Positions 7,448 through 14,790 of a stretch of DNA of 21,435 nt are shown here, piece after piece (positions within the stretch are counted from its first letter, which is position 1; the number at the start of each line of letters is the position of its first letter). The stretch covers positions 2,658 through 24,092 of the forward strand of contig JAOZSP010000008.1 of the NCBI GenBank assembly GCA_029939615.1, in the 5' to 3' direction. The translations under genes and the position numbers were made by a program. Under the pieces are notes generated by a model. It was given only the letters and a program-made list of their open reading frames with translations, had not been told where the DNA came from and searched no databases. Source of the stretch: Candidatus Izemoplasma sp. GTDB taxonomy: Bacteria; Bacillota_I; Bacilli_A; Izemoplasmatales; Izemoplasmataceae.

Positions 7448-8743
7448 CTATTTTGCATTCTTAATTTTTTGTTTTTTCCTGCTTCGTTCTATTAATTTTG
7501 TTATATATTTAGATTTAACTTGTTCACTTGCCATTATTTGTTTCATAGGAGGTAATTTCAATATTACACCTAATATTGAAGCAAGCACACGATGATTGAA
7601 ATGAGCTTGATTATCAAAAATAAGATTTTGAAGTTTCCCTCTTTCGATTGCTTCTAACACTACTCTATGTGTTAGATCTATCGGGGTAAATACTTTTACT
7701 TTCCTTTCATTCATTTCTATCGCATCAGGTTTACATACTCTAACACAAACACCGCATCCAATACAGTTTTCTTCTGTTAATCTAGCTATTTTTTTACGTT
7801 TAGAAGTAGTATGTTCTGAAAGTAATGATAATGCTTCAACAGGACAAACATCAACACATTTCCCACATCCTGTACATAGTTCATCAATAATATGTGCAAT
7901 GAAGTTAGATGAGTTAATTGCTTGACTAACGCCAACTTCTCTAGCACCAACAAGAGCCTCACAACAACAACTACAACAGTTACATATAAAAGCAACCTTG
8001 TTTTGAACGTTCTCGCCAAATTGTACTAAGTTATGTTCCTTAGCTACTTGTAATAAATCTAAACATTCCTCTACCGTTATCTCTTTAGCATATCCATATT
8101 TTATTAAAGATGCAGCTGTATTGTTAAAAGTCATACAAATTTCCATTGGTGCATCACAAGCTTCACCAACGTGTTCTTTTTTATGACGACAATAACAAGT
8201 TCCTACTCCAATATCTGAAGCAGTTTTAATAACATTAGTTGCTCTTTCGTAATCTAAAACATATATTCCCTTATCTTCAATAGTCTCTTCATGAACAAAC
8301 GTTCTTCCTAAAGGGGTAGGCAATGTAAATAAATCTTTTACAAAATCATCTTCGACATTAATATATTGGTGAAATAACTCCGCTAGAACTTTTTGATCTA
8401 TTTTCCCACCGATTCTCATCATCGAGAACTCAAAAAAGCCTGCCATTGGTGGCGGTAAAGAGTAAGTAGGATTCCCATCAATGTTAACATCAATAAGTAA
8501 AGCTCTTGAAGCAAGTTCTGTAAGTATATCAGCACTTTCTTCTTCACTTTTTTTCCAAGCTTTAGAAGCTGTTTTAGTAGTGAAAGCCTTAAGTGGCAAA
8601 AGTGAAACCAATCTAGCTTCCTCTTCTGAAAACATTACATTAAGAATTTTATACAGTGTTTCTGAAGGTGGTACTCCTTGTGGAAACTTATTTAATCTTT
8701 TAACAAGTTTGTCATATCCTTTTTTCGCAGTATTATGTCCCAT
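7448..8743 (-). CDS. Cysteine-rich 4Fe-4S protein with winged-helix-like N-terminus, function unknown
   Basis: This 431-aa protein carries a C-terminal 2x[4Fe-4S] ferredoxin domain: CTGCGKCVDVCP (290-301) and CIGCGVCVRVCK (327-338), each a canonical CxxCxxCxxxC ligand set. Upstream is an unusual Cys-rich block: CYC at 183-185, Cys196, Cys203, and then CNCCSCCC (254-261), six Cys in eight residues. Residues about 25-100 look like a winged-helix fold, from predicted character only. In all I count 19 Cys. It has no signal peptide, so it is cytoplasmic and fits only an anaerobe. I recall similar uncharacterised 4Fe-4S proteins in anaerobic Firmicutes and sulfate reducers, but cannot name a reaction. 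A TAGGAGG ribosome binding site supports the start. It is transcribed alone, with its own promoter and terminator. Confidence 0.88.
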   Translation of the reverse strand: MGHNTAKKGYDKLVKRLNKFPQGVPPSETLYKILNVMFSEEEARLVSLLPLKAFTTKTASKAWKKSEEESADILTELASRALLIDVNIDGNPTYSLPPPMAGFFEFSMMRIGGKIDQKVLAELFHQYINVEDDFVKDLFTLPTPLGRTFVHEETIEDKGIYVLDYERATNVIKTASDIGVGTCYCRHKKEHVGEACDAPMEICMTFNNTAASLIKYGYAKEITVEECLDLLQVAKEHNLVQFGENVQNKVAFICNCCSCCCEALVGAREVGVSQAINSSNFIAHIIDELCTGCGKCVDVCPVEALSLLSEHTTSKRKKIARLTEENCIGCGVCVRVCKPDAIEMNERKVKVFTPIDLTHRVVLEAIERGKLQNLIFDNQAHFNHRVLASILGVILKLPPMKQIMASEQVKSKYITKLIERSRKKQKIKNAK

Positions 8744-8786
8744 AATACCTCCTATTAGTTCTTATAGTAAATTAATCTTTTATTCA

Positions 8787-8795
8787 ATTATACCA
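8787..8795 (-). promoter_or_regulatory. Extended -10 promoter for the 4Fe-4S protein gene
   Basis: Minus-strand TGGTATAAT is a perfect extended -10 about 43 bp before the start at 8743. The expected -35 position falls in the arm of the rplY terminator hairpin, so terminator and promoter are nested. Confidence 0.6.
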
Positions 8796-8805
8796 TATTA
8801 CACTA

Positions 8806-8846
8806 TTTAAAAAACTGTAACCTATTTCAGGATACAGTTTTTTAAA
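8806..8846 (-). terminator. Intrinsic terminator of rplY
   Basis: A long stem (TTTAAAAAACTGTA-CCT paired with AGG-TACAGTTTTTTAAA, with one A-A mismatch) closes a short loop around 8824-8828. On the minus strand it comes 10 bp after the rplY stop and ends in a run of six T. The symmetry makes it potentially bidirectional. Confidence 0.85.
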
Positions 8847-8855
8847 TTACTTAAT

Positions 8856-9461
8856 CTACTCGTTACTTTGTTTTACAGATTCCACTTCTAAAATTTCTTC
8901 AGCTGCTTCTGCATCTTCATCTACAATTACTTCTTCTTTCGGAGATGATATTGATACGATAACTCTATGAGCCTCGTTTAAGATTTTAACACCGTCAACT
9001 GGAATAATATCTGAAACTTTTAGTGTATCAAATTCTTCTAGGTTTTCAATATTACATTCAACATGTGAAATACCTTTTCCTACTGCGTACTCGATATCTA
9101 CTGTTTCCATTACAGAGTTAATAATTAAACCTTTTTTCTGAACTACTTCATGATTAACGAAATGGATTCTTACTTTCGCAGTCATTGTGTCATCTTTCGA
9201 AACTTTTACTAAGTCAAAGTGACTTACTGTGTGATGATTTAAAGGAAATGATTGAACAGCTTTAATATAAACTAAATGTTTAGTTCCATCTAAAGTAACT
9301 TCAAACGTTTTTGTTTTTCCATTTTCACGATATTTTTTTGCAAACTCAACTGCATCAGCGCTAACTGACATTGATTCTGATTTTTTACCGTATAAAACAC
9401 CAGGAACAGTATTAAGATTTCGTATTTTACTACCTTTTTTTGTTCTTAATTGAATCTTCAT
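8856..9461 (-). CDS. rplY: Ribosomal protein bL25, Ctc/TL5 form
   Basis: L25 binds 5S rRNA in the large subunit. This is the long two-domain Ctc/TL5 form (201 aa): an N-terminal 5S-binding beta-barrel over about residues 1-90 (start MKIQLRTKKGSK, motif PGVLYGKK at 20-27, HHTVSHFDL at 76-84), then the TL5 beta domain to about 178, then an acidic tail. The Ctc form is stress-induced in B. subtilis; nothing here shows that for this gene. It is transcribed alone: a candidate promoter lies upstream, a strong terminator downstream. Length and order match the family. Confidence 0.94.
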   Translation of the reverse strand: MKIQLRTKKGSKIRNLNTVPGVLYGKKSESMSVSADAVEFAKKYRENGKTKTFEVTLDGTKHLVYIKAVQSFPLNHHTVSHFDLVKVSKDDTMTAKVRIHFVNHEVVQKKGLIINSVMETVDIEYAVGKGISHVECNIENLEEFDTLKVSDIIPVDGVKILNEAHRVIVSISSPKEEVIVDEDAEAAEEILEVESVKQSNE

Positions 9462-9491
9462 TATTACACCATCCTTTTTTTCTATGCTAAT

Positions 9492-9520
9492 AGTTTAGCA
9501 CAATTTTATGATAAAGTCTA
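9492..9520 (-). promoter_or_regulatory. Candidate promoter for rplY
   Basis: Minus-strand TAGACT (9520-9515), an 18-nt spacer ending in TGC, and TAAACT (9497-9492) make a -35 plus extended -10 about 31 bp before the start codon. A GCTAA/TTAGC mini-dyad (9486-9499) overlaps the -10. Confidence 0.45.
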
Positions 9521-9558
9521 AACAACTGTAAAAATCATTTTTTTTACTTGATAAATTG

Positions 9559-10962
9559 CTAGAATCTTAATCTTTTTTTGTTCTTACCTTTACCTTTTTT
9601 TTGCTTAATCTGTTGATTTTTCATACTTCCAAAAGGATTACTCGGATTAATAGTATTTGGGTCCATACTACTCATTCTTTTCATTACAGAAGTTTGTTGA
9701 TCTAGTGTTTGAATTAATCGATTAACATCACTAACACTCTTACCACTACCACCAGCTACTCTTCTTCTTCTAGAACTTGATTGAGCGATCAATTTAGGGT
9801 TTTTTCTCTCAGCTTTTGTCATTGATGAAATCATTGCTTCAATGTACACCAATTGTTTTTCATCAACATCTTTCCCTTTTAAAGCTTTTCCCATACCAGG
9901 AATAAGTTTCATTATTCCTCCTAAACTTCCCATTCGTTTTATCATTTTAAGTTGTTTAATATAATCGTTATAGTTGAATTTACCACTCATCATTTTTTCC
10001 ATAAGTCCCATCATGTCATCTTCATCGATATTTTCTGTTACTTTATCGACTAATGTCATAACGTCACCCATACCTAAAATACGAGATGCCATTCTTTCAG
10101 GATGAAAAACTTCTAATTGATCAAGTTTTTCTCCTACACCCATTAATTTAATAGGAATATTAGTTACCGTTCTTAAACTTAATGCTCCACCACCACGAGT
10201 ATCACCATCTAGTTTAGTTAAGATAGCTCCTGTTACACCTAACGTTTCATTAAAACTACTAGCAACAGTTACAGCATCTTGCCCTGTCATAGCATCTAAC
10301 GTTAAAAGAACTTCATCAGGTTTTAAAATGTCTTTTACATCAATAAGTTCTTGCATCATTTTTTCATCAATATGTAAACGTCCTGCGGTATCTGCAATTA
10401 CTAAGGTGTTTCCGTTTTCAACCGCAAATTCCATAGCTCTTTTAATAATTGTTTGTGGTTTTTCAGATGTCCCCATTTCAAACACATCAACATTTAATTG
10501 TTGTCCTAATGTCTTTAATTGTTCTACCGCTGCAGGGCGATAAACATCTAAAGCTACTAGTAATGGTTTCAGCTTATTTAATTTACGTAAATGCATTGCT
10601 AGTTTACCAGAAGTAGTTGTCTTCCCAGCTCCTTGTAAACCTACCATCATTATCTTAGTAATTCCAACCATGCTTATTGTTAATGGTTCTACTTTTTCAC
10701 CCATAACTCTTTTTAGTTCATCATTAACTATTTTAACTACTTGTTGTCCTGGGTTTAAACCTTTTAAAATTCTCTCACCCATAGCTTTTTCTTTTACATT
10801 CTTAGTAAATTCTTTTACAACTTTATAGTTAACATCTGCTTCTAATAAACTTAATCTGACTTCTCTCATCATCTCTTCGATATCTTTTTCTGTCAGTCTT
10901 CCTTTTCCAGTTATACGGCGCATTGCCATTTGCATTCGGTCTGATAAATTATCAAACGCCAT
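9559..10962 (-). CDS. ffh: Signal recognition particle GTPase Ffh (SRP54)
   Basis: Ffh binds signal sequences of nascent membrane proteins together with SRP RNA and docks on FtsY at the membrane. The order is the helical N domain (1-95), then the G domain with G1 GLQGAGKTT (108-116), G3 DTAGR (191-195) and G4 TKLDGD (249-254). The Met-rich M domain (about 300-440) contains the SRP RNA-binding SRRRRVAGGSG (397-407). The C-terminal tail is very basic. At 467 aa it is a usual length. It starts 4 bp after ylxM in the ftsY-ylxM-ffh operon, with the ribosome binding site inside the end of ylxM. No SRP RNA gene was recognised in this window. Confidence 0.98.
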   Translation of the reverse strand: MAFDNLSDRMQMAMRRITGKGRLTEKDIEEMMREVRLSLLEADVNYKVVKEFTKNVKEKAMGERILKGLNPGQQVVKIVNDELKRVMGEKVEPLTISMVGITKIMMVGLQGAGKTTTSGKLAMHLRKLNKLKPLLVALDVYRPAAVEQLKTLGQQLNVDVFEMGTSEKPQTIIKRAMEFAVENGNTLVIADTAGRLHIDEKMMQELIDVKDILKPDEVLLTLDAMTGQDAVTVASSFNETLGVTGAILTKLDGDTRGGGALSLRTVTNIPIKLMGVGEKLDQLEVFHPERMASRILGMGDVMTLVDKVTENIDEDDMMGLMEKMMSGKFNYNDYIKQLKMIKRMGSLGGIMKLIPGMGKALKGKDVDEKQLVYIEAMISSMTKAERKNPKLIAQSSSRRRRVAGGSGKSVSDVNRLIQTLDQQTSVMKRMSSMDPNTINPSNPFGSMKNQQIKQKKGKGKNKKRLRF

Positions 10963-10966
10963 AATA

Positions 10967-11290
10967 TCACTCTACCTTTTCAAGTTCATTAATTAAATCA
11001 GCGATTTTTTTGTCTTTGTTTAATTCTTTCATTTCGCTAATAATCATTTGTCTTTTCTTGTTTTGATTTCTTAGTTTCAAATTTTTTTCAAAACTATATA
11101 ATTTATTTACAGTTCTTTTTAATTGATCATGAACTGCATTTCTACTAACACCTAAATTTTCACTAATTTCTGAAATTGAGTAATCATCAAAATAATAACT
11201 TTCAAAATAGTTTTTTTGCTTTTCTGTTAAAAGATTTTGATATAGGTCATATAGATTATTTAATTCAATTGATTTATCTAAAATATTCAT
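10967..11290 (-). CDS. ylxM: YlxM-family SRP-associated helix-turn-helix protein
   Basis: A 107-aa YlxM/p13-type protein with a sigma-region-4-like helix-turn-helix at about 38-60 (YSISEISENLGVSRNAV). YlxM family members are encoded next to ffh in Firmicutes and have been linked to SRP function; the HTH may bind nucleic acid. The ATG overlaps the ftsY stop in the sequence TAATG, so translation is coupled, and ffh begins 4 bp later. It is the only complete gene here ending in TGA. Reading that TGA as Trp would add six residues (including a second TGA) before a TAA, so the sequence alone does not force TGA to be a stop. Confidence 0.93.
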   Translation of the reverse strand: MNILDKSIELNNLYDLYQNLLTEKQKNYFESYYFDDYSISEISENLGVSRNAVHDQLKRTVNKLYSFEKNLKLRNQNKKRQMIISEMKELNKDKKIADLINELEKVE

Positions 11291-12258
11291 TAAAAAATTC
11301 CACTAAACATTCCATAAATATACTCCTCAATATCAAAGTGTTCTAAATCATCTATTTTTTCACCTAAACCAATATATTTAATTGGGATACCTAATTCATC
11401 ACGAATAGCTAAAACAATTCCACCTTTAGCAGTTCCATCTAATTTTGTTAAAATGATCCCGCTAATAGCAGTAACTTCATTAAATATTTTTGCTTGTGTA
11501 AGTCCATTTTGTCCAGTAGTCGCATCAATTACTAACAATGTTTCATGAGGTGCATCTACTATTTCTCTTGAAATTACTTTATTTATTTTTTCTAACTCTT
11601 TCATTAAGTTCTTTTTGTTTTGTAATCTTCCAGCTGTATCACATAATATAATATCAATATTATTGTTTTTAGCATATTGAATAGCATCAAACATAACACT
11701 AGAAGGATCACTACCTTCATCTCTACTATAAAAGTCAGCCTTAACTCGCTCAGCCCAAATACGTAACTGATTAATAGCTCCTGCTCTGAAAGTATCTCCA
11801 GCAACCATTAAAACTGATTTTCCTTTTTTAATATACTCATGTGCTACTTTTCCGATTGTAGTAGTTTTACCTACCCCATTAACTCCAATAAACAAAACAA
11901 TATTAATTCTATCCTTTTGAATATCTAAATTCGAAGAAACAATTTCATCTCTAACATATAATTTAAACATCTCTTCAACTATCAGTTCCTTTAAATCTTT
12001 AGGATCAGTAATATTCTCAACCTCAACTTCTTCACGTAAATGATTAACAATCCTTATTACAGTACTAACGCCAATATCAGCCATTATAAAAACTTCTTCA
12101 AGTTCATCAAATAAATCATCATTAATTCTCTTACTTGAATCTAATAGCTCTTTTAAGTTAGATAAAACACTGTTTCTTATTTTAGACATACCTAATTTAT
12201 ATTTTTGCGCATTTAATTTTTGCTCTTTTGATTTAAATAGATTGCCAAAAAATCCCAT
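11290..12258 (-). CDS. ftsY: SRP receptor GTPase FtsY, without an acidic A domain
   Basis: FtsY is the membrane-associated receptor for Ffh-ribosome complexes. I place the start at the ATG at 12258 (322 aa, MGFFGNLFK). The longer frame beginning at 12285 would start about where transcription begins and has no ribosome binding site, whereas GTAGTGAT precedes 12258. The GTPase motifs are G1 GVNGVGKTT (125-133), DTAGR (207-211) and TKLDGTAKGG (271-280). The long acidic A domain of E. coli FtsY is absent, as in other Firmicutes; the N-terminal amphipathic GFFGNLF could touch lipid. It heads the operon with ylxM (1-bp overlap) and ffh. Confidence 0.97.
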   Translation of the reverse strand: MGFFGNLFKSKEQKLNAQKYKLGMSKIRNSVLSNLKELLDSSKRINDDLFDELEEVFIMADIGVSTVIRIVNHLREEVEVENITDPKDLKELIVEEMFKLYVRDEIVSSNLDIQKDRINIVLFIGVNGVGKTTTIGKVAHEYIKKGKSVLMVAGDTFRAGAINQLRIWAERVKADFYSRDEGSDPSSVMFDAIQYAKNNNIDIILCDTAGRLQNKKNLMKELEKINKVISREIVDAPHETLLVIDATTGQNGLTQAKIFNEVTAISGIILTKLDGTAKGGIVLAIRDELGIPIKYIGLGEKIDDLEHFDIEEYIYGMFSGIF

Positions 12259-12287
12259 ATAATCACTACTTTCTAAAGTCATCAAAC

Positions 12288-12296
12288 ATTATAACA
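12288..12296 (-). promoter_or_regulatory. Extended -10 promoter for ftsY-ylxM-ffh
   Basis: Minus-strand TGTTATAAT is a perfect extended -10. The inferred start near 12281 lies at or downstream of the upstream ATG (12285), which argues for translation from 12258. Confidence 0.65.
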
Positions 12297-12334
12297 TAAC
12301 CAATCTTATTCTACCATAAATTAAAAAAAATACC

Positions 12335-12367
12335 CCAAAAAAGGGAAAATCCGCCTCTCGGCGGATT
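12335..12367 (-). terminator. Intrinsic terminator of the candidate small RNA
   Basis: An 8-bp GC-containing stem with a GAGA loop (12348-12367) is followed on the minus strand by T4, CCC and T6. It insulates the ftsY promoter 40 bp further on from upstream transcription. Confidence 0.8.
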
Positions 12368-12437
12368 AAGGAAGGGGATGTGTGAATAATAAATTATTCA
12401 CCATGCTATGTAAGGGATAAGTTGCGACTATGTCGCA
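12337..12437 (-). ncRNA. Candidate small RNA with three stem-loops and C-rich UCCC motifs
   Basis: This minus-strand unit of about 101 nt sits between topA and ftsY and encodes no protein. It starts at the predicted +1 near 12437. Stem-loop 1 (12437-12423) is TGCGAC-ATA-GTCGCA at the very 5' end. A 21-nt single strand follows with TATCCCTTA. Stem-loop 2 (12401-12382) is an 8-bp GTGAATAA stem with a 4-nt loop. Then comes ACATCCCCTTCCTT (12381-12368). Stem-loop 3 (12367-12348) is AATCCGCC with a GAGA (GNRA) tetraloop, followed by TTTTCCCTTTTTT, an intrinsic terminator. Its own promoter lies immediately upstream. Unpaired UCCC stretches between hairpins are typical of Firmicutes sRNAs such as S. 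aureus RsaE that pair with Shine-Dalgarno regions. I know of no named family match. An unrelated leader or attenuator is possible, but the ftsY promoter lies downstream of the terminator. Confidence 0.6.
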
Positions 12438-12443
12438 TTTATA

Positions 12444-12472
12444 ATGTTATCAAATGTCAATATAAATGTCAA
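12444..12472 (-). promoter_or_regulatory. Promoter of the candidate small RNA
   Basis: Minus-strand consensus TTGACA (12472-12467), a 17-nt spacer ending TGA, and TAACAT (12449-12444) give both a perfect -35 and an extended -10. A second TTGACA (12460-12455) lies within the spacer. T-rich tracts directly upstream of the -35 resemble an UP element. Confidence 0.6.
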
Positions 12473-12503
12473 TAAAAAAATATAAAAAACTGCAAAAACC
12501 AAT

Positions 12504-12533
12504 GTACGATTTATATCTGTTTCGTACGATTTA
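12504..12533. repeat. Two identical 10-bp direct repeats, 20 bp apart, upstream of the small RNA promoter
   Basis: GTACGATTTA occurs at 12504-12513 and again at 12524-12533. The start-to-start distance of 20 bp is about two helical turns, placing both on the same DNA face at roughly -67 to -96 from the predicted start. The second copy includes the palindrome TCGTACGA. This is the spacing expected for a regulator binding tandem sites. Confidence 0.55.
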
Positions 12534-12560
12534 CAACGGCCTTATCTAGCCATCCAAATC

Positions 12561-12604
12561 AAAAAAACACCCCATTGACCAATATGTAATGTTGGACAAT
12601 GGGG
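12561..12604 (-). terminator. Intrinsic terminator of topA
   Basis: The stem CCCCATTG-CC with its complement GG-CAATGGGG (one mismatch) closes a loop of about 9-13 nt. On the minus strand it follows the topA stop by 24 bp and ends in GTGTTTTTTT. Confidence 0.9.
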
Positions 12605-12628
12605 ATTCATGTATTTAATTATAATTAT

Positions 12629-14689
12629 TTATGGCTTAACATATCCACATTCTTTTGTACTTTGACAAATAATATTACCATCGTTACCCTCAATTAAAAG
12701 ACTTCCACATTTAGGACATATTTCTCCTGTTGGTTTTCCAAATAACATATTTTTACATCTTGGGAAGTTATTACAAGCGTAGAATTTTTTACCACTATTT
12801 TTCCCTTTTTTAGCCGTTCTTTCAACTATTTCCCCTTTACCACACTTAGGACATTTAACTCCGGTTGTTACTGGAGTTGCTTTTTCTACATCCTTTGTTT
12901 TAATATGTTTACAAGTAGGATAGTTGCTACAAGCTTCAAAAGTTCCATAACGCGAACTTCTAAATACCATCGGACTTCCACATTTAGGACAATCTTCACC
13001 AGTAAATTTAGGAGCTATTTTTTCCATATTCTTATTAGCATTATCTACCATTGGAATGAAAGAGTTATAAAAAGTAGTAACAATTCTTGTTTGTTGGTCT
13101 TCACCAAGTGCTATATCATCTAATACTTTTTCCATTCTCGCTGAGTAATCAGCAGAAATAATTTGATTAAAAAATTCATCAAGTTTTTCAATTGTTAGTT
13201 TTCCTTGATCTGTCGGAATAAACTTTTTCTCTTTTACAACAACATACTTACGTTTTTTTATTGTTGCTATTGTTTGTGAATAAGTTGAAGGTCTCCCAAT
13301 TCCTAAATCTTCCATTTCTTTTATTACTCGTGCTTCTGTAAATCTTGCAGGCGGTTTAGTAAAATGTTGTGATTTATCAACAGATGTTGGTACTAATTCT
13401 GTCTTTTCTTCTAGTTTTGGTAATTTAGAATTAGAGACAGATTCATATGTATATAATTTTAAATATCCATCAAAAACTAGTTCTTGAGCTGTTGCTTTAA
13501 ATAAAGCATCATTATTTGATAATTCAATACTTGTAACTTGGATACTCGCAGCTTTCATTAATGAAGCTAATGCTCTTCTGTATATTAAAGCATATAAATT
13601 ATATTCATCTTTTGTTAGATACTTTTTAATTTCTTCTGGTTTATTATAGACATCAGTTGGACGAATTGCTTCATGAGCATCCTGAACATTTTTACCGTTT
13701 TTCACTTTTCTTACGGCACCCTTATACTCTTTACCAAACTCTTTCTCAATATAACTAATCGCTGGTTGAGTAAATGTTTCACTTAATCTAATACTATCAG
13801 TACGCATATAAGTTATTAGCCCCACAGTTTCATTTTCTAAATCAATACCTTCATAAAGTTTTTGCGCTATAAGCATAGTTTTTTGTGAACTAAAGTTTAA
13901 CTTAGTTGATGCTTCTTGTTGTAAACTAGATGTTATAAATGGTAATTTAGTTTCTCTTTTTCTATTTTTAACTTCTATCTTACTAACAATAAATTCATTG
14001 TTTAGAGATGCAATTAATTTATCAGTTTCTTCTTCATTATTTAATACGACATTCTTCTTCTTATATTTTGATAATTCCGCATCAAACTCTGGAAACTTAG
14101 CTAAAACATTCCAATATTCTTCTTCAACAAATGCATCAATTTCTTTTTCTTTATCCACAATGATTTTCAAAGTGGCACTTTGAACACGTCCTGCTGATTT
14201 TGATTTGATTTTATTTTGAAGTAATTTAGACAATTTAAATCCAATAATACGATCTAAAATTCTTCTAGTTTCTTGAGAAGAAACTAAATTATAATCAATA
14301 TCTCTTGGTTCTACAAAAGCTTCTAATACACGTTCTCTAGTAATTTCATTAAAGATTACACGTTTAGTAGGTCTCTCACCAATATTAAGTGTTTCTTTTA
14401 AATGCCAGCTAATTGCTTCACCTTCCCTATCAGGGTCAGTTGCAAGAAATACCTCATCTGAAGCACTTACAGCTTTTTTTAGTTCTGCAACAACTTTTTT
14501 CTTTTCTTTAATTATTTCATATTTCGGTTGGAAGTTATTTTCAATATCTAATCCTAATCCTCCGGTACCACTAATAGCTAAATCACGAATGTGTCCTTTT
14601 GATGACAACACAGTGTAATTTTCACCTAAATACTGTTCAATTGTTTTTGATTTACTAGGTGATTCCACGATAACAAGTTTCTTATTCAT
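12629..14689 (-). CDS. topA: DNA topoisomerase I (type IA)
   Basis: TopA relaxes negative supercoils by single-strand passage. The N-terminal TOPRIM domain shows VIVESPSKSKTIE with Glu9 and the metal-binding DPDRE (85-89), plus SKGHIRDL (30-37). The active-site Tyr is Tyr294 in LITYMRTDS. SAGRVQS (165-171) matches the family. The C-terminus has three Cys4-type zinc modules, all starting CPKCG; the last is short and reaches the end of the protein. At 686 aa it is typical of Firmicutes TopA. An AAGGAGG site 7 nt before the ATG and a near-consensus promoter suggest high expression. It is transcribed alone, between prmC and the small RNA region. Confidence 0.98.
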   Translation of the reverse strand: MNKKLVIVESPSKSKTIEQYLGENYTVLSSKGHIRDLAISGTGGLGLDIENNFQPKYEIIKEKKKVVAELKKAVSASDEVFLATDPDREGEAISWHLKETLNIGERPTKRVIFNEITRERVLEAFVEPRDIDYNLVSSQETRRILDRIIGFKLSKLLQNKIKSKSAGRVQSATLKIIVDKEKEIDAFVEEEYWNVLAKFPEFDAELSKYKKKNVVLNNEEETDKLIASLNNEFIVSKIEVKNRKRETKLPFITSSLQQEASTKLNFSSQKTMLIAQKLYEGIDLENETVGLITYMRTDSIRLSETFTQPAISYIEKEFGKEYKGAVRKVKNGKNVQDAHEAIRPTDVYNKPEEIKKYLTKDEYNLYALIYRRALASLMKAASIQVTSIELSNNDALFKATAQELVFDGYLKLYTYESVSNSKLPKLEEKTELVPTSVDKSQHFTKPPARFTEARVIKEMEDLGIGRPSTYSQTIATIKKRKYVVVKEKKFIPTDQGKLTIEKLDEFFNQIISADYSARMEKVLDDIALGEDQQTRIVTTFYNSFIPMVDNANKNMEKIAPKFTGEDCPKCGSPMVFRSSRYGTFEACSNYPTCKHIKTKDVEKATPVTTGVKCPKCGKGEIVERTAKKGKNSGKKFYACNNFPRCKNMLFGKPTGEICPKCGSLLIEGNDGNIICQSTKECGYVKP

Positions 14690-14715
14690 GACCTCTCCTC
14701 CTTACTTTCTATATA

Positions 14716-14744
14716 TTTATACACACTAAATATAATACTGTCAA
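14716..14744 (-). promoter_or_regulatory. Near-consensus promoter of topA
   Basis: Minus-strand TTGACA (14744-14739), a 17-nt spacer and TATAAA (14721-14716). The inferred start near 14709 is only about 6 nt before the AAGGAGG site at 14703-14697. Confidence 0.75.
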
Positions 14745-14757
14745 GTATGCTTTTTCT

Positions 14758-14780
14758 TTATATATATTAAATATATATAA
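14758..14780. repeat. AT-only near-palindrome between prmC and topA
   Basis: A 23-bp run of alternating A/T is self-complementary except at its centre. No U-tract follows it in the prmC direction (the T-run lies on the other side), so it is not a convincing prmC terminator. It may simply be easily melted DNA upstream of the topA promoter. Confidence 0.3.
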
Positions 14781-14790
14781 TTTTTTTTAC

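Noticed and set aside
8481..8810. 109-codon plus-strand frame antisense to the start of the 4Fe-4S gene
   Set aside because: It covers the well-supported start, ribosome binding site and promoter of the minus-strand gene, and has no recognisable protein features.
9528..9547. GTAAAAA/TTTTTAC hairpin as the ffh terminator
   Set aside because: Only 7 bp, almost all A-T, with no U-tract after it in the ffh direction; too weak to annotate.
12259..12285. N-terminal extension of FtsY from the ATG at 12285
   Set aside because: No ribosome binding site, and the extended -10 at 12288-12296 predicts that transcription begins about at this codon; the ATG at 12258 fits better.
12337..12437. The RNA near ftsY-ylxM-ffh as the SRP (4.5S/scRNA) RNA
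   Set aside because: The location is tempting, but the conserved helix-8 apex (GGAA-type loop flanked by GUCAGG and AGCAGC-like strands) is absent on both strands, and the fold is three separate hairpins, not one long rod.
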